Below, in pieces: positions 16,735 to 23,865 of a DNA stretch of 64,000 bases; position 1 is the stretch's first letter, and each line of letters opens with the position of its first letter. This DNA comes from Stenotrophomonas sp. BIO128-Bstrain. GTDB lineage: Bacteria; Pseudomonadota; Gammaproteobacteria; Xanthomonadales; Xanthomonadaceae. The stretch covers positions 744,001-808,000 of the forward strand of contig NZ_CP124620.1 of assembly GCF_030128875.1 (NCBI RefSeq), written 5' to 3'. The notes under the pieces were generated by a model. The model saw nothing but the letters and a program-made list of their open reading frames with translations, searched no databases and had not been told where the DNA came from. Both the position numbers and the translations under genes were made by a program.

Positions 16735-18519
16735 TCAGGCGGCGAGCGGGTAGCCCTGGCCGTTGGCGGCGCCTCGGAGGACGCGGATCATCTGCTCGCA
16801 CATGGCCGGCACCTGGTCGGCGGCGTAGAGCTTCGCGCCGCGCTCGGTGCTGACCGGCTCGAACCCGAGCTGGCGCAGGCCTTCGGCGCTGATGGTCAGC
16901 GGGCCGATCAGCGCGTTGATCTCGCCGAGCTTGATCCGCTGGCCTTCCGGCGCCCACGGCGCGCGATCTTCCGCCGGCTCCGGAGCTGCAACGGCGCGCA
17001 CGTAGGACTGCTGCGGAGCAGGGGCGGCGGGAGAGGTGGCTGGTTCGGCGACAGGCTCTGCAACTACCGGAGCAGGTGCCTGAGCTGCCGCCTGTGCGAC
17101 CTGTGCTTCCTCTTCTTTGGCGCGTCGATCGGCGGCCTCGTCATCGGCACGCTTCTGTGCCTTGGCCTCTTCCTCTTTGCGAATATTCTCGCGCTCGGCC
17201 GCCAGTCGTTCCTCTTCCTGCTTTTCGAAGGCTGCGATCCGCATGGCGACCAGGTTCCGCAGATCCTCGGCAGTCTTCGAGGCGCACAGGCTCACCCGGT
17301 CGGCAAACAGGGTGGAGTGAGCAGGGTGCTCCGCAAGGATGGCCGCATTGGCACGAACCCGATCGGCAGCTTGGCTGGAGGCTATCTTGGCGTTGGCCGC
17401 CACGGCGTCGACCGCTTCCTGCATGCTGCTGAAGGACCGCTTGCCCTTCATGGCTGCGCTGATATCCGCGACCAGCGTTGCCGGCATCGGCAGACCGTGC
17501 TCGCCCAGCGTCTCGTTGATGGCTCGAACGTGGTCCTGCACAGCCCGGCGCGCGGCATTGCCGATTTCGGTGCGGCGCTCTTCCTTGCGGCGCGTGACCA
17601 GCCTATCCAGGTCCAGACGCTTGGCTTTGGCCTCGGCGGTGATCTCATCGATCGTGCGGAACAAGAGCTCGATGCTCTCGGTTTGGCTGAGCGCATGCTG
17701 CTTGGCAGCTTTCAACTGGTCCTCGATGTCACTGCACCACTTCACTGTCTTCTCAGCGTCGGCGAAATCCTGATCCGTGGTCAGATCCGTGCTGATGTTC
17801 TGGAACACAGCGATGGCCTGACCCTTCCACTCGGCGAGGTTCGAGGCGGTGACCATGCCGGTCACCTCGATGCGCAGCGCCGGCATCTGGTCCGGGGCAC
17901 GCCCGGTCGGCGCCGGTGCCACAGGGGCCTCGGGTTCATATGCCTCGACGTCAGCTTCGAATTGCGCCCAACCAGCAACGATCCTTGCCCGCAACTCGGC
18001 ATTCGGCGAATACCAGCAGTGCCGCTCTTCGATCAGTTCTTCGCCGTTCCACTTGGAGGCCATGAACAGGCAGCGCTCTGCGCCGGACACCATCAGCTGG
18101 TGCTCCATCTGCACCTGGTAGTGCATCGGCAAGCAAGCGTCGCTGCCGTCCACGGGCATCGCCAGGCGAAGGTCATCGTTCAAGCTCTTGTGCTCGAAGG
18201 CGATTTCTTCCATCAGCGTTAGGCCGTCGAAGCTGGCCGAGTACTTGGCCTGCACGCCAACGCAGGGATACAACTCCTGCCCCAAGACATCTTCGGCGAG
18301 GGGGCGGGCAAGGGCCTCGTAGCGGTGGCCGTTGTCGAAGATCCGCTGACGTTCCGGGGTGACCTCTTCGGCAACGCCGGAAGCCTTCTCGCGAACCAGC
18401 TGGTTGCGAGTCTTGTAGGGGCTGCAGCCCATCATTGCCGGCGCATCGCTGGCGTTGTGGTACTGCGCACGGTGGGCATGCCATTCCGGCGTGCCCTGGA
18501 CCAAGTTCACGATATTCAT
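16735..18519 (-). CDS. YqaJ-type phage exonuclease with coiled-coil tail
   Basis: 594 residues. The N-terminal 210 or so residues are a lambda-Exo/YqaJ nuclease: QGTPEWHAHRAQYHNASDAPAMMG, SFDGLTLMEEIAFEHKSL (the D, E-x-K motif) and PMHYQVQMEHQLMVSGAERC. A long helical middle follows, ending in a Glu/Lys/Arg/Ala-rich coiled coil, a Pro/Ala linker and a C-terminal domain (IKLGEINALIGPLTISAEGLRQLGF). The tail is much longer than in standalone YqaJ proteins. It partners RecT, whose stop overlaps its start. Confidence 0.9.
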   Translation of the reverse strand: MNIVNLVQGTPEWHAHRAQYHNASDAPAMMGCSPYKTRNQLVREKASGVAEEVTPERQRIFDNGHRYEALARPLAEDVLGQELYPCVGVQAKYSASFDGLTLMEEIAFEHKSLNDDLRLAMPVDGSDACLPMHYQVQMEHQLMVSGAERCLFMASKWNGEELIEERHCWYSPNAELRARIVAGWAQFEADVEAYEPEAPVAPAPTGRAPDQMPALRIEVTGMVTASNLAEWKGQAIAVFQNISTDLTTDQDFADAEKTVKWCSDIEDQLKAAKQHALSQTESIELLFRTIDEITAEAKAKRLDLDRLVTRRKEERRTEIGNAARRAVQDHVRAINETLGEHGLPMPATLVADISAAMKGKRSFSSMQEAVDAVAANAKIASSQAADRVRANAAILAEHPAHSTLFADRVSLCASKTAEDLRNLVAMRIAAFEKQEEERLAAERENIRKEEEAKAQKRADDEAADRRAKEEEAQVAQAAAQAPAPVVAEPVAEPATSPAAPAPQQSYVRAVAAPEPAEDRAPWAPEGQRIKLGEINALIGPLTISAEGLRQLGFEPVSTERGAKLYAADQVPAMCEQMIRVLRGAANGQGYPLAA

Positions 18520-19316
18520 GCGGCCACCTCAGTTGCCGTTGCGGATTCGGACGCACGGATCAGCTTTTTCTGCTCATCGGTGAGTGAGCCCTTGCTTTCG
18601 ACCATCGCGATGATCTGATCTGCCGTGCGCTTGCCTGCCTTGATGAGCCCGGTCCAGGTCGGCAGGTTGGTATCGAACTGGTCCTTCGGATACGCGCAGG
18701 GGCTGCTCTCGCCGTGGGACACAGTGGCGACCACGCGCACGTCCGCCGCCGGCTCGATTTCGTCCGGGGTGTAGACGCCCAGCAGTGCTTCCGGCGCGTA
18801 GCGGCGCGCCCACTGGCGGGTGCCGCGGTAGACCAGCATGTCGTGCGGGCTCTTGTCCCAAGCGTTATCGACCCGGTTGCCGTTCTTGTCCTTGGCGAAA
18901 GTGCGCCAGTCCTTGACGTTGCCGGTGACCGACTGAGGGCCGGTTGCGCCGCGCGGCGTGCCGATCACGGTGATCGTGGAGCTCTGGCCTTCGCCCCGGA
19001 TGTCGTATTCCAGACGACCTTCGATCGCGCCCATCGCATACAGCGCGGCGGCAACCAGCTTCCCTTCGTAGCAGAGCTTGCCGTGGACGACCGACGTGCA
19101 CTGAGCCACGCTGACCGCGTCCATGCCCCAGCGCTGGGCCTGCATGACGATCAGCAGGCAGTCGCCCGATTTGCCCCTCAGGTGCTCAGGCACCAGGTTG
19201 GCCTTGGCCATGATCTCGGAGAGCTGGATAGCCTCGTGAATAGAGGTCGGCATCAGGGCGTTTGCCCGGACTTCGCCGCTCATCGCGGGCTGCTGGGTGG
19301 AAATGGCGGTGCTCAT
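18516..19316 (-). CDS. recT: RecT-family single-strand annealing protein
   Basis: 266 residues. The Redbeta/RecT core is visible: SIHEAIQLSEIMAKANLVPEHLRGKSGDCLLIVMQAQRWGMDAVSVAQCTSVVHGKLCYEGKLVAAAL, then DWRTFAKDKNG and MLVYRGTRQWARRYAPEALLGVYTPDEIE. It anneals complementary single strands exposed by the exonuclease. The ATGA overlap with the exonuclease gene shows coupled synthesis. Confidence 0.95.
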   Translation of the reverse strand: MSTAISTQQPAMSGEVRANALMPTSIHEAIQLSEIMAKANLVPEHLRGKSGDCLLIVMQAQRWGMDAVSVAQCTSVVHGKLCYEGKLVAAALYAMGAIEGRLEYDIRGEGQSSTITVIGTPRGATGPQSVTGNVKDWRTFAKDKNGNRVDNAWDKSPHDMLVYRGTRQWARRYAPEALLGVYTPDEIEPAADVRVVATVSHGESSPCAYPKDQFDTNLPTWTGLIKAGKRTADQIIAMVESKGSLTDEQKKLIRASESATATEVAA

Positions 19317-19585
19317 TGAATGTCTTCCTTGGGCAGGTTGATGCGGGTCAGGGGTGCTGCGCGGCGCATAGACCGGCGCTGTTGGAGCTGGGCGACGAAC
19401 TGCCGCCAGACCTGGCGGGCCTCGGTGACGGTGCGGCAGCCGAAGAAGAGGGCGCCCACACCGCCGACCAGAACGAAGCTGTCGGCGTGGGTGTAGACGG
19501 CGCGGGCCAGGAGCGCGACGCAGAATCCGAAGACAACGACGCAGATGAAGGCCGGCACAAGCAGGCGAATCGGATGGCGGCTCAT
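19313..19585 (-). CDS. Small membrane protein of the pL operon
   Basis: 90 residues from ATG 19585. Two hydrophobic segments (IRLLVPAFICVVVFGFCVALLARAVY and SFVLVGGVGALFFGC) precede a basic cytoplasmic tail (QVWRQFVAQLQQRRSMRR). ATGA overlaps couple it to both neighbours. Function unknown; small membrane proteins in this position can alter host membrane state or lysis. Confidence 0.65.
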   Translation of the reverse strand: MSRHPIRLLVPAFICVVVFGFCVALLARAVYTHADSFVLVGGVGALFFGCRTVTEARQVWRQFVAQLQQRRSMRRAAPLTRINLPKEDIQ

Positions 19586-19719
19586 GGGATGCTCACCCTC
19601 GCCAGGTCCTGCGCGATGAGGCATCCGATGGCACCCAGCCCCGCGCAGCAGACGAACATGCCGAGGTAGATCCCGAGATCCTTCAAGCCTTCCACTCGCG
19701 GGTTGAAGTCCGACTTCAT
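19582..19719 (-). CDS. 45-residue membrane protein
   Basis: Translated by hand: MKSDFNPRVEGLKDLGIYLG, then a hydrophobic segment MFVCCAGLGAIGCLIA, ending in ARVSIP. GGAGGTGACGC directly before ATG 19719 is a strong ribosome site, and both ends overlap neighbours by ATGA. Short size hides it from most gene callers. Confidence 0.65.
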   Translation of the reverse strand: MKSDFNPRVEGLKDLGIYLGMFVCCAGLGAIGCLIAQDLARVSIP

Positions 19720-19928
19720 GCGTCACCTCCGTAGATCAGTGCCATGCGCTTGCGGCGCGCGCGCTCCCAGATGCGGTTCTGGGCTTCCTTGGAGCAGCCG
19801 GCCGCGACGAACTCGCGGGCTGTCTCGTTGACGTCCAGACCGGAGCGGGCGGCAACGGCTCGCACGCTCTCCAGCAGGTATCTGTCGCTGTTGGTCTGGA
19901 TGGGGAAGGCGAGGACTTGGGCGCTCAT
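19716..19928 (-). CDS. Small phage protein of the pL operon
   Basis: 70 residues from ATG 19928. Helical and charged (TNSDRYLLESVRAVAARSGLDVNETAREFVAAGCSKEAQNRIWERARRKRMAL). It is coupled by ATGA overlaps on both sides. The pattern could form a small helical bundle; no family recognised. Confidence 0.65.
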   Translation of the reverse strand: MSAQVLAFPIQTNSDRYLLESVRAVAARSGLDVNETAREFVAAGCSKEAQNRIWERARRKRMALIYGGDA

Positions 19929-20287
19929 GCAGCACGCTCCAGACTGACCGGGGCGGACAGCGAGAAGGGGTTGACCAGGGCGCGCACGCTGTCGATCTGC
20001 CGCTGGCGCGCTGCGCGGCGCTCGTCGATCGAGTTCCGGGGAGACGGGAAACTGAGGCCTTTCGGCTCTTCGATCTCGTCGGCAAAGCCCAGCATCACCA
20101 GCTCGTGGCGGCGGGCCGCTTCCCATGCCTGCTCGGCATCGGCGCCGACAAAGATGGCCGCGCGGTAGGCGGTGTCGGCACCGGGCATGTTGAGGCCGGT
20201 GTTGCGCAGGTTGCCCTGCAGAGTGGTGAGGTTCTGGCGCAACCGCCGGACCTCAGCCTCGGGATGCATTTCCGTGGCGCAGGCCAT
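19925..20287 (-). CDS. Small phage protein of the pL operon
   Basis: 120 residues from ATG 20287; an internal ATG at residue 7 is possible. A helical N-terminus (EAEVRRLRQNLTTLQGNLRNTG) precedes AIFVGADAEQAWEAARRHELVMLGFADEIE. Its stop overlaps the next start (ATGA). No function assigned. Confidence 0.65.
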   Translation of the reverse strand: MACATEMHPEAEVRRLRQNLTTLQGNLRNTGLNMPGADTAYRAAIFVGADAEQAWEAARRHELVMLGFADEIEEPKGLSFPSPRNSIDERRAARQRQIDSVRALVNPFSLSAPVSLERAA

Positions 20288-20289
20288 GA

Positions 20290-20406
20290 TCAGCACTCCA
20301 GCCCAAACAGGCGGTTGCCGAAGGCGACGCCGGCCGCCGAGGCGAACACGAGCAGCGCATAGACGGCACCGATCCAAATCCACAGGGGGCGACGCTTAAG
20401 GGGCAT
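20290..20406 (-). CDS. 38-residue membrane protein, first gene after pL
   Basis: Translated by hand: MPLKRRPLWIWIGAVYALLV, then FASAAGVAFGNRLFGLEC. A basic N-terminus and one hydrophobic segment make it a single-pass membrane peptide. GGAGAAAGAAG precedes ATG 20406. It is the first gene downstream of pL, 38 bp from the proposed -10 box, so it would be made at once on induction. Confidence 0.6.
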   Translation of the reverse strand: MPLKRRPLWIWIGAVYALLVFASAAGVAFGNRLFGLEC

Positions 20407-20443
20407 CTTCTTTCTCCGGCCCCGGGATTGGGGCGACGGAGAA

Positions 20444-20472
20444 AGATTAGGGCAAACCTAATTTGATCTCAA
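20444..20472 (-). promoter_or_regulatory. Early leftward promoter pL
   Basis: On the minus strand, -35 TTGAGA (20472-20467) and -10 TAATCT (20449-20444) are separated by exactly 17 bp. Both boxes sit within the operator pair centred on 20454 and 20479, so repressor bound there would exclude RNA polymerase. It drives the recombination-methyltransferase-xis-int operon. Confidence 0.75.
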
Positions 20473-20507
20473 TAGGGCAAACCTAATTAAATTAGGTTTA
20501 ACCTAAT
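20446..20507. promoter_or_regulatory. OL: three repressor operators
   Basis: Three 17-bp palindromes of the form ATTAGG-N5-CCTAAT: 20446-20462 (ATTAGGGCAAACCTAAT), 20471-20487 (AATAGGGCAAACCTAAT) and 20491-20507 (ATTAGGTTTAACCTAAT). Spacing is 25 and 20 bp. The same motif recurs three times at the repressor/cro promoters, identifying them as operators of the prophage repressor and Cro. They could also control the divergent plus-strand gene at 20535. Confidence 0.88.
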
Positions 20508-20534
20508 CGTTCAGGCTGCGTTTAGGATTTGGTG

Positions 20535-20882
20535 ATGGTTTCGCGTGGGAAAGTTGAAGATCGCCAGCGTCGTGCAGGGGTCACTCACTACCGGTGGCTC
20601 TATATGCAGACAAGACGGGCATGCGCCCACGCTGACAGGGACGGGAGGGTCTATAGCTGGGAAGGCCCGCCGTCGGGCGGGCATCCGGGAAGCGAAGAGG
20701 GCTGCATGTGCATTGCAATGGCTTGCCTCCCCGATTTCGACGACCTGAATGACCTGATAGTTCATGCTGGCGAGCCAAGCGATGCCCCTGCTTATCCGCA
20801 AGATCAAGGCTTCATGCCCGGTGAGCGTTTTGCTCAGCGCCTGTGGCGATTCCTCGCCAGGCCATTCTCACGCAAACCCTGA
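20535..20882 (+). CDS. Orphan copy of gpF head-morphogenesis C-terminus
   Basis: 115 residues from ATG 20535 (AGGA 7 nt upstream). Residues about 38-77 (DGRVYSWEGPPSGGHPG, then CMCIAMACLPDFDDLNDLIVH) line up with the last 40 residues of the phage's own gpF-like protein ([16 protein letters not shown], then [21 protein letters not shown]). A different tail of about 38 residues follows. The body of gpF is absent. It is transcribed away from OL and toward the lipoprotein gene. Function unknown; a partner or competitor of the full-length protein is conceivable. Confidence 0.65.
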   Translation: MVSRGKVEDRQRRAGVTHYRWLYMQTRRACAHADRDGRVYSWEGPPSGGHPGSEEGCMCIAMACLPDFDDLNDLIVHAGEPSDAPAYPQDQGFMPGERFAQRLWRFLARPFSRKP

Positions 20883-20925
20883 CGAGGGCGTCAATCAAGC
20901 TCCGCCCAGGATAATTCTATGGGCG

Positions 20926-21387
20926 TCAGGGTGTAGAGGGGGGCGCGGAATCGGTGCGGGGAGGCTGCCCGTTGATCCGCATTGCGATGCTTTTCGCTTG
21001 CGCCTCAGCGGCAGCTACGGAGTCGCTTGAAAGACGCTCGTCGCAATACAGCTTCTTGTTGGCGATATCTGACTCGTCCACCATCGGACTCCCCGATTCG
21101 ACGATTACGATGCGCCAGGCGCAACCTAGCACAGGGTTGCGCGGAGCTGTGGTCGATAGGGTGTAAGAAAGGTTCCTTTGCGCCTGATAGTCGCCGGCGT
21201 ATGCCTGTCCCTCTAGGTTCTCGTACCTGTCCATCGTAGAGACATCAGCTTGCTCAGCAATTGCCTGCGGTCCGCTGCCCGACGGCGGCGCCGTTGACTC
21301 AGTGCAGGCTAGGAGTGAACACACCAAGGCGACCAGTGCTGCACGCGCCAACGAGCCAAAGCTACTTAGACCTCTGTTGTAGTCCAT
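20926..21387 (-). CDS. Lipoprotein downstream of repressor (lysogenic)
   Basis: 153 residues from ATG 21387 with an AAGGA site. The signal SLARAALVALVCSLLAC ends in lipobox LLAC with Cys28, and Thr follows, so outer-membrane sorting is expected. The mature part has a Sel1-like LEGQAYAGDYQAQRNLSYTL stretch and two Cys (LGCAWRIVIV; KKLYCDERL). It lies 22 bp beyond the repressor stop on the same strand, so it should be made in the lysogen. Position and type resemble phage superinfection-exclusion lipoproteins, but no family was recognised. Confidence 0.75.
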   Translation of the reverse strand: MDYNRGLSSFGSLARAALVALVCSLLACTESTAPPSGSGPQAIAEQADVSTMDRYENLEGQAYAGDYQAQRNLSYTLSTTAPRNPVLGCAWRIVIVESGSPMVDESDIANKKLYCDERLSSDSVAAAEAQAKSIAMRINGQPPRTDSAPPSTP

Positions 21388-21409
21388 CCGGAATTCCTTC
21401 TTCCTTGCG

Positions 21410-22129
21410 TCAAAATTTACGGAAACCCCAGGCAGCGAGAACGCGGCCTGAAATGAAAAGCTGATCGATTTCACCGGGTGGGACGACTTCAGGCTCATAG
21501 GCGGGATTGCTGCTTCGGATTAAGACGGAGCCATCGCGGCGCAGTTGTAGCCTTTTTACCAACGGTCGACCCTGCCAATTCATGACGTAGATGGCGTCTG
21601 TGTCGAAGTCCTGCACCCTGCTATCAACGAATAGGACGTCACCATCGGCGATGTCTCCGGTCATAGAGTCGCCGCGAGCCGTGATCACGCGAACGGCGTT
21701 CCTGGGTGCCCGCAGGTTCTGCTCAGCCCAATCTTCGGCAACATCAATGTACTGAACAACTTCTGGATGATCTGGCATGTACCCACCGCCCCCAGCGGAA
21801 ACGAACCCCTCAAGCAGGGGGAAGCGAACATATCCAGGGATTGTCTCAGTGGATGCGAACTGAGTCGGTTGGTTCATTTCGCTGGGTGCGTCATCCCCAA
21901 AGTAGAGGGCTCCAAAGTCCTCGCCGTGGTCGTCCGCGATCGCCTTGGCTGTTGGAATGCCGGGCTTGTACTCACCATTGAGCCAGGCATTCGCAACAAC
22001 GTTTGAGACCTTGTACTTGCGGGACAAGAATGCACCAGCGCCTCGGCGTGGCTGGCCGTGGCGGCCGAGGAGATCAATCAAGCGGCGGCCGAAAGCTTCG
22101 GCACCCTTATTTGGCTTGGACTTAGGCAT
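21410..22129 (-). CDS. S24-family prophage repressor (CI-like)
   Basis: 239 residues. An N-terminal helix-turn-helix (FGRRLIDLLGRHGQPRRGAGAFLSRKYKVSNVVANAWLNGEYKPGIPTAKAIA) is joined to a LexA-type peptidase domain. Catalytic Ser155 in ITARGDSMTGD and Lys192 in GRPLVKRLQL are present, with a likely self-cleavage Ala-Gly at 112-113 (FVSAGGGG). RecA-stimulated self-cleavage is therefore expected on DNA damage. Its own start codon lies inside an operator (22121-22137), implying autoregulation. Confidence 0.95.
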   Translation of the reverse strand: MPKSKPNKGAEAFGRRLIDLLGRHGQPRRGAGAFLSRKYKVSNVVANAWLNGEYKPGIPTAKAIADDHGEDFGALYFGDDAPSEMNQPTQFASTETIPGYVRFPLLEGFVSAGGGGYMPDHPEVVQYIDVAEDWAEQNLRAPRNAVRVITARGDSMTGDIADGDVLFVDSRVQDFDTDAIYVMNWQGRPLVKRLQLRRDGSVLIRSSNPAYEPEVVPPGEIDQLFISGRVLAAWGFRKF

Positions 22130-22194
22130 TACCTAACGATGCCCGAAATTAAATTAGGCTTGCCCTGTTGACCATAGATTAGGTTGGACCTAAG
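22121..22194. promoter_or_regulatory. OR: three operators at repressor/cro promoters
   Basis: Three 17-bp sites match the OL consensus: 22121-22137 (CTTAGGCATTACCTAAC, spanning the repressor start codon), 22153-22169 (ATTAGGCTTGCCCTGTT, the weakest half-site) and 22178-22194 (ATTAGGTTGGACCTAAG, ending one base before the cro start). Spacing is 32 and 25 bp. Rightward and repressor promoters must lie here, but no convincing -10/-35 pair was found for either. Confidence 0.85.
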
Positions 22195-22446
22195 ATGCGA
22201 GGCATGGACACCCAAGCCCCCATCGACAGAGCTATCCGCGCGGTCGGCACGCAGCAGCGCCTGGCCGAAATCCTTGGCATCAAATCTGCCTCTATCAGCG
22301 AATGGAAGGCGCGATGCGCAGTGCCTGCGAATCGATGCATCGCGATCGAGACCGCAACCGGCGTCAGCCGGCACGACCTCCGCCCGGACGTGTTCGGTCC
22401 CGCGCCGGCAAACGACGCAGGGCAGGAGGTGGACCGTGCTGCCTGA
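22195..22446 (+). CDS. Cro-like repressor (YdaS/Cro HTH)
   Basis: 83 residues, divergent from the repressor. Nearly the whole protein is a helix-turn-helix domain (DRAIRAVGTQQRLAEILGIKSASISEWKARCAVPANRCIAIETATGVSRHDLRPDVFG) of the YdaS/Cro family. ATG 22195 abuts an operator; ATG 22204 is possible but has its GAGG too close. It should repress the repressor promoter and temper early transcription. Confidence 0.88.
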   Translation: MRGMDTQAPIDRAIRAVGTQQRLAEILGIKSASISEWKARCAVPANRCIAIETATGVSRHDLRPDVFGPAPANDAGQEVDRAA

Positions 22447-22786
22447 GTTCCTCAAACCTGCGTCCTTGGCTTTCGGGCACTGGGGCGCGGTCGTGATGGA
22501 CGATGAACATGCCATCCCGTTTGACGAGTTCCTGGCACCTCTGACGCCGACGACTGCATTGCACTTCAAGCGCATGGTCACGAATCAAACATGCTTTGAA
22601 GTAGCGGCAGTAGTTTTCCGGACTGCTGAATCGCCGCATCAACTGCCTTCAGTGCGAGGTGTTTTGTGGTCTCGGCAGGCAGCTGACGAAGCTGGTCGAC
22701 GTATCTCTGCTTTTGAGGCGGGTCTAGATCTGAGCGAAGCACCATCAGCTCAAGCATCTGCTGGAGGGTCTCCGCATGAATCTTGA
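22436..22786 (+). CDS. Possible small gene after cro, overlaps antisense
   Basis: 116 residues from GTG 22436, which has a perfect AGGAGG 5 nt upstream and overlaps the cro stop, both signs of real translation. The sequence (LPEFLKPASLAFGHWGAVVMDDEHAIPFDEFLAPLTPTTALHFKRM) resembles nothing recognised. The last 209 bp overlap a better supported minus-strand gene, so the true 3' limit is uncertain. Confidence 0.4.
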   Translation: MLPEFLKPASLAFGHWGAVVMDDEHAIPFDEFLAPLTPTTALHFKRMVTNQTCFEVAAVVFRTAESPHQLPSVRGVLWSRQAADEAGRRISAFEAGLDLSEAPSAQASAGGSPHES

Positions 22787-23063
22787 CCGTCAAAGCACCA
22801 AGCTCTGCAGTGAGCCCGCCATCCTCCGCAAGGTAGTCCAGACCCGCCGTGGTGATTGCAGCAGGCGTCAGGGAGGGCTCGCTGGAGTTCATATATCCGG
22901 ACACATGGATGTCGATGAGTCCGTGGTCCCGGAGGTACAGAATCTCCACGATAGCGGCGTCGCACTCGTCTCCGAGCTCAGTGACGAGATCTACCCGCTG
23001 GGGGTGCGCAGCCTCTGCCATCTGCAGGATGCGAAGCAAGCGTTCCTTGTTGACCTTGGCCAT
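22578..23063 (-). CDS. Conserved phage protein on the reverse strand
   Basis: 161 residues from ATG 23063, with AGGAGG 7 nt upstream (the longer frame to 23147 is not supported). The second half (TTAGLDYLAEDGGLTAELGALTVKIHAETLQQMLELM, then KQRYVDQLRQLPAETTKHLALKAVDAAI) belongs to a family I recognise from other proteobacterial prophages and integrative elements, without known function. It is read leftward between cro and the CII-like gene. Confidence 0.8.
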   Translation of the reverse strand: MAKVNKERLLRILQMAEAAHPQRVDLVTELGDECDAAIVEILYLRDHGLIDIHVSGYMNSSEPSLTPAAITTAGLDYLAEDGGLTAELGALTVKIHAETLQQMLELMVLRSDLDPPQKQRYVDQLRQLPAETTKHLALKAVDAAIQQSGKLLPLLQSMFDS

Positions 23064-23133
23064 CTGTCGCCCTCCTTGCGGGCTGTTCGTGTGGAAACAG
23101 CAGCCTATCGCAAGGAGGGCGGCACCCGCAGCG

Positions 23134-23331
23134 TTATGCGTCGCCATCGATGCCGTCCCACATCCACAGCACTTTACCGCCGCCTTCAGGCACCGGCCCG
23201 AGGTCGGGGAGGGTGAGCGGGAACGCCTTCGGCCGTCCGTCCACCCTTCGAAGCACGAACGGCTTTCCGCACATGCGCACCAGTGTCACCACGCCATTTC
23301 TGGCGGCCATCCCTGAGTTGTTGTTGTCCAT
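23134..23331 (-). CDS. Small reverse-strand phage protein
   Basis: 65 residues (ARNGVVTLVRMCGKPFVLRRVDGRPKAFPLTLPDLGPVPEGGGKVLWMWDGIDG). The composition and the ending look protein-like, but no good ribosome site precedes ATG 23331 or the internal ATG 23310. It would be cotranscribed leftward with the 161-residue gene. Function unknown. Confidence 0.5.
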   Translation of the reverse strand: MDNNNSGMAARNGVVTLVRMCGKPFVLRRVDGRPKAFPLTLPDLGPVPEGGGKVLWMWDGIDGDA

Positions 23332-23385
23332 GGCGCTGATGCTGCGCCTCCACAGCGCTCCTAACCACGTTCACAGAGCAGCCGC

Positions 23386-23865
23386 ATGAACATTACTGAC
23401 GCAGCACACAAGACCGTGAAGGACTACCCGGGCGGCGCCGAGGCGCTGGCGACCAGGCTGATCACCGTGAACGACAAAGGCGAAGAGAAGCCCATGTCCG
23501 GGGCGGTGCTCCGCAACAAGATCAACCCGAACAACACGACCCACCGGCTCACCCTGGCCGAGGCCAACGAGATCATGGGCCTGACGGGCGACCACCGGAT
23601 CCTGGTCGCTCTGGCGGCCGAGCACGGCTATGGCCTGCATGGTCTGGAGCCGCCAGCGGATGCCGGTTGCCTCACGAGCACGATCCTGGCGACCTCAGCC
23701 AGCAAGGGTCATTTTGCCGAAATGCTGCACAAGTGCCTGCAGGACGGCCTGATCACTGACAACGAATTCTCCGAGCTGCAGAGCGCAGCGACCGCGGTGC
23801 AGTCATCGCTGATCGTCCTCATGACGCGCCTGCGCGAGTCGAAGGGTCAGAAGGACGTGCTGTGA
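23386..23865 (+). CDS. Phage regulatory protein CII-like (CP76 family)
   Basis: 159 residues. DAAHKTVKDYPGGAEALATRL, then LRNKINPNNTTHRLTLAEANEIMGLTGDHRILVALAAEHGYGL, is the signature of the Phage_CP76/CII regulator family, an HTH domain followed by a helical tetramerisation tail. These activators favour lysogeny by switching on repressor or integrase promoters. The gap between it and cro holds the reverse-strand genes. Confidence 0.88.
   Translation: MNITDAAHKTVKDYPGGAEALATRLITVNDKGEEKPMSGAVLRNKINPNNTTHRLTLAEANEIMGLTGDHRILVALAAEHGYGLHGLEPPADAGCLTSTILATSASKGHFAEMLHKCLQDGLITDNEFSELQSAATAVQSSLIVLMTRLRESKGQKDVL

Noticed and set aside
22130..22194. Defined -10/-35 boxes for rightward and repressor promoters
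   Set aside because: Several weak hexamers (for example TAGATT at 22175-22180) can be found, but none pairs with a good -35 at 16-18 bp, so no exact promoter is claimed.
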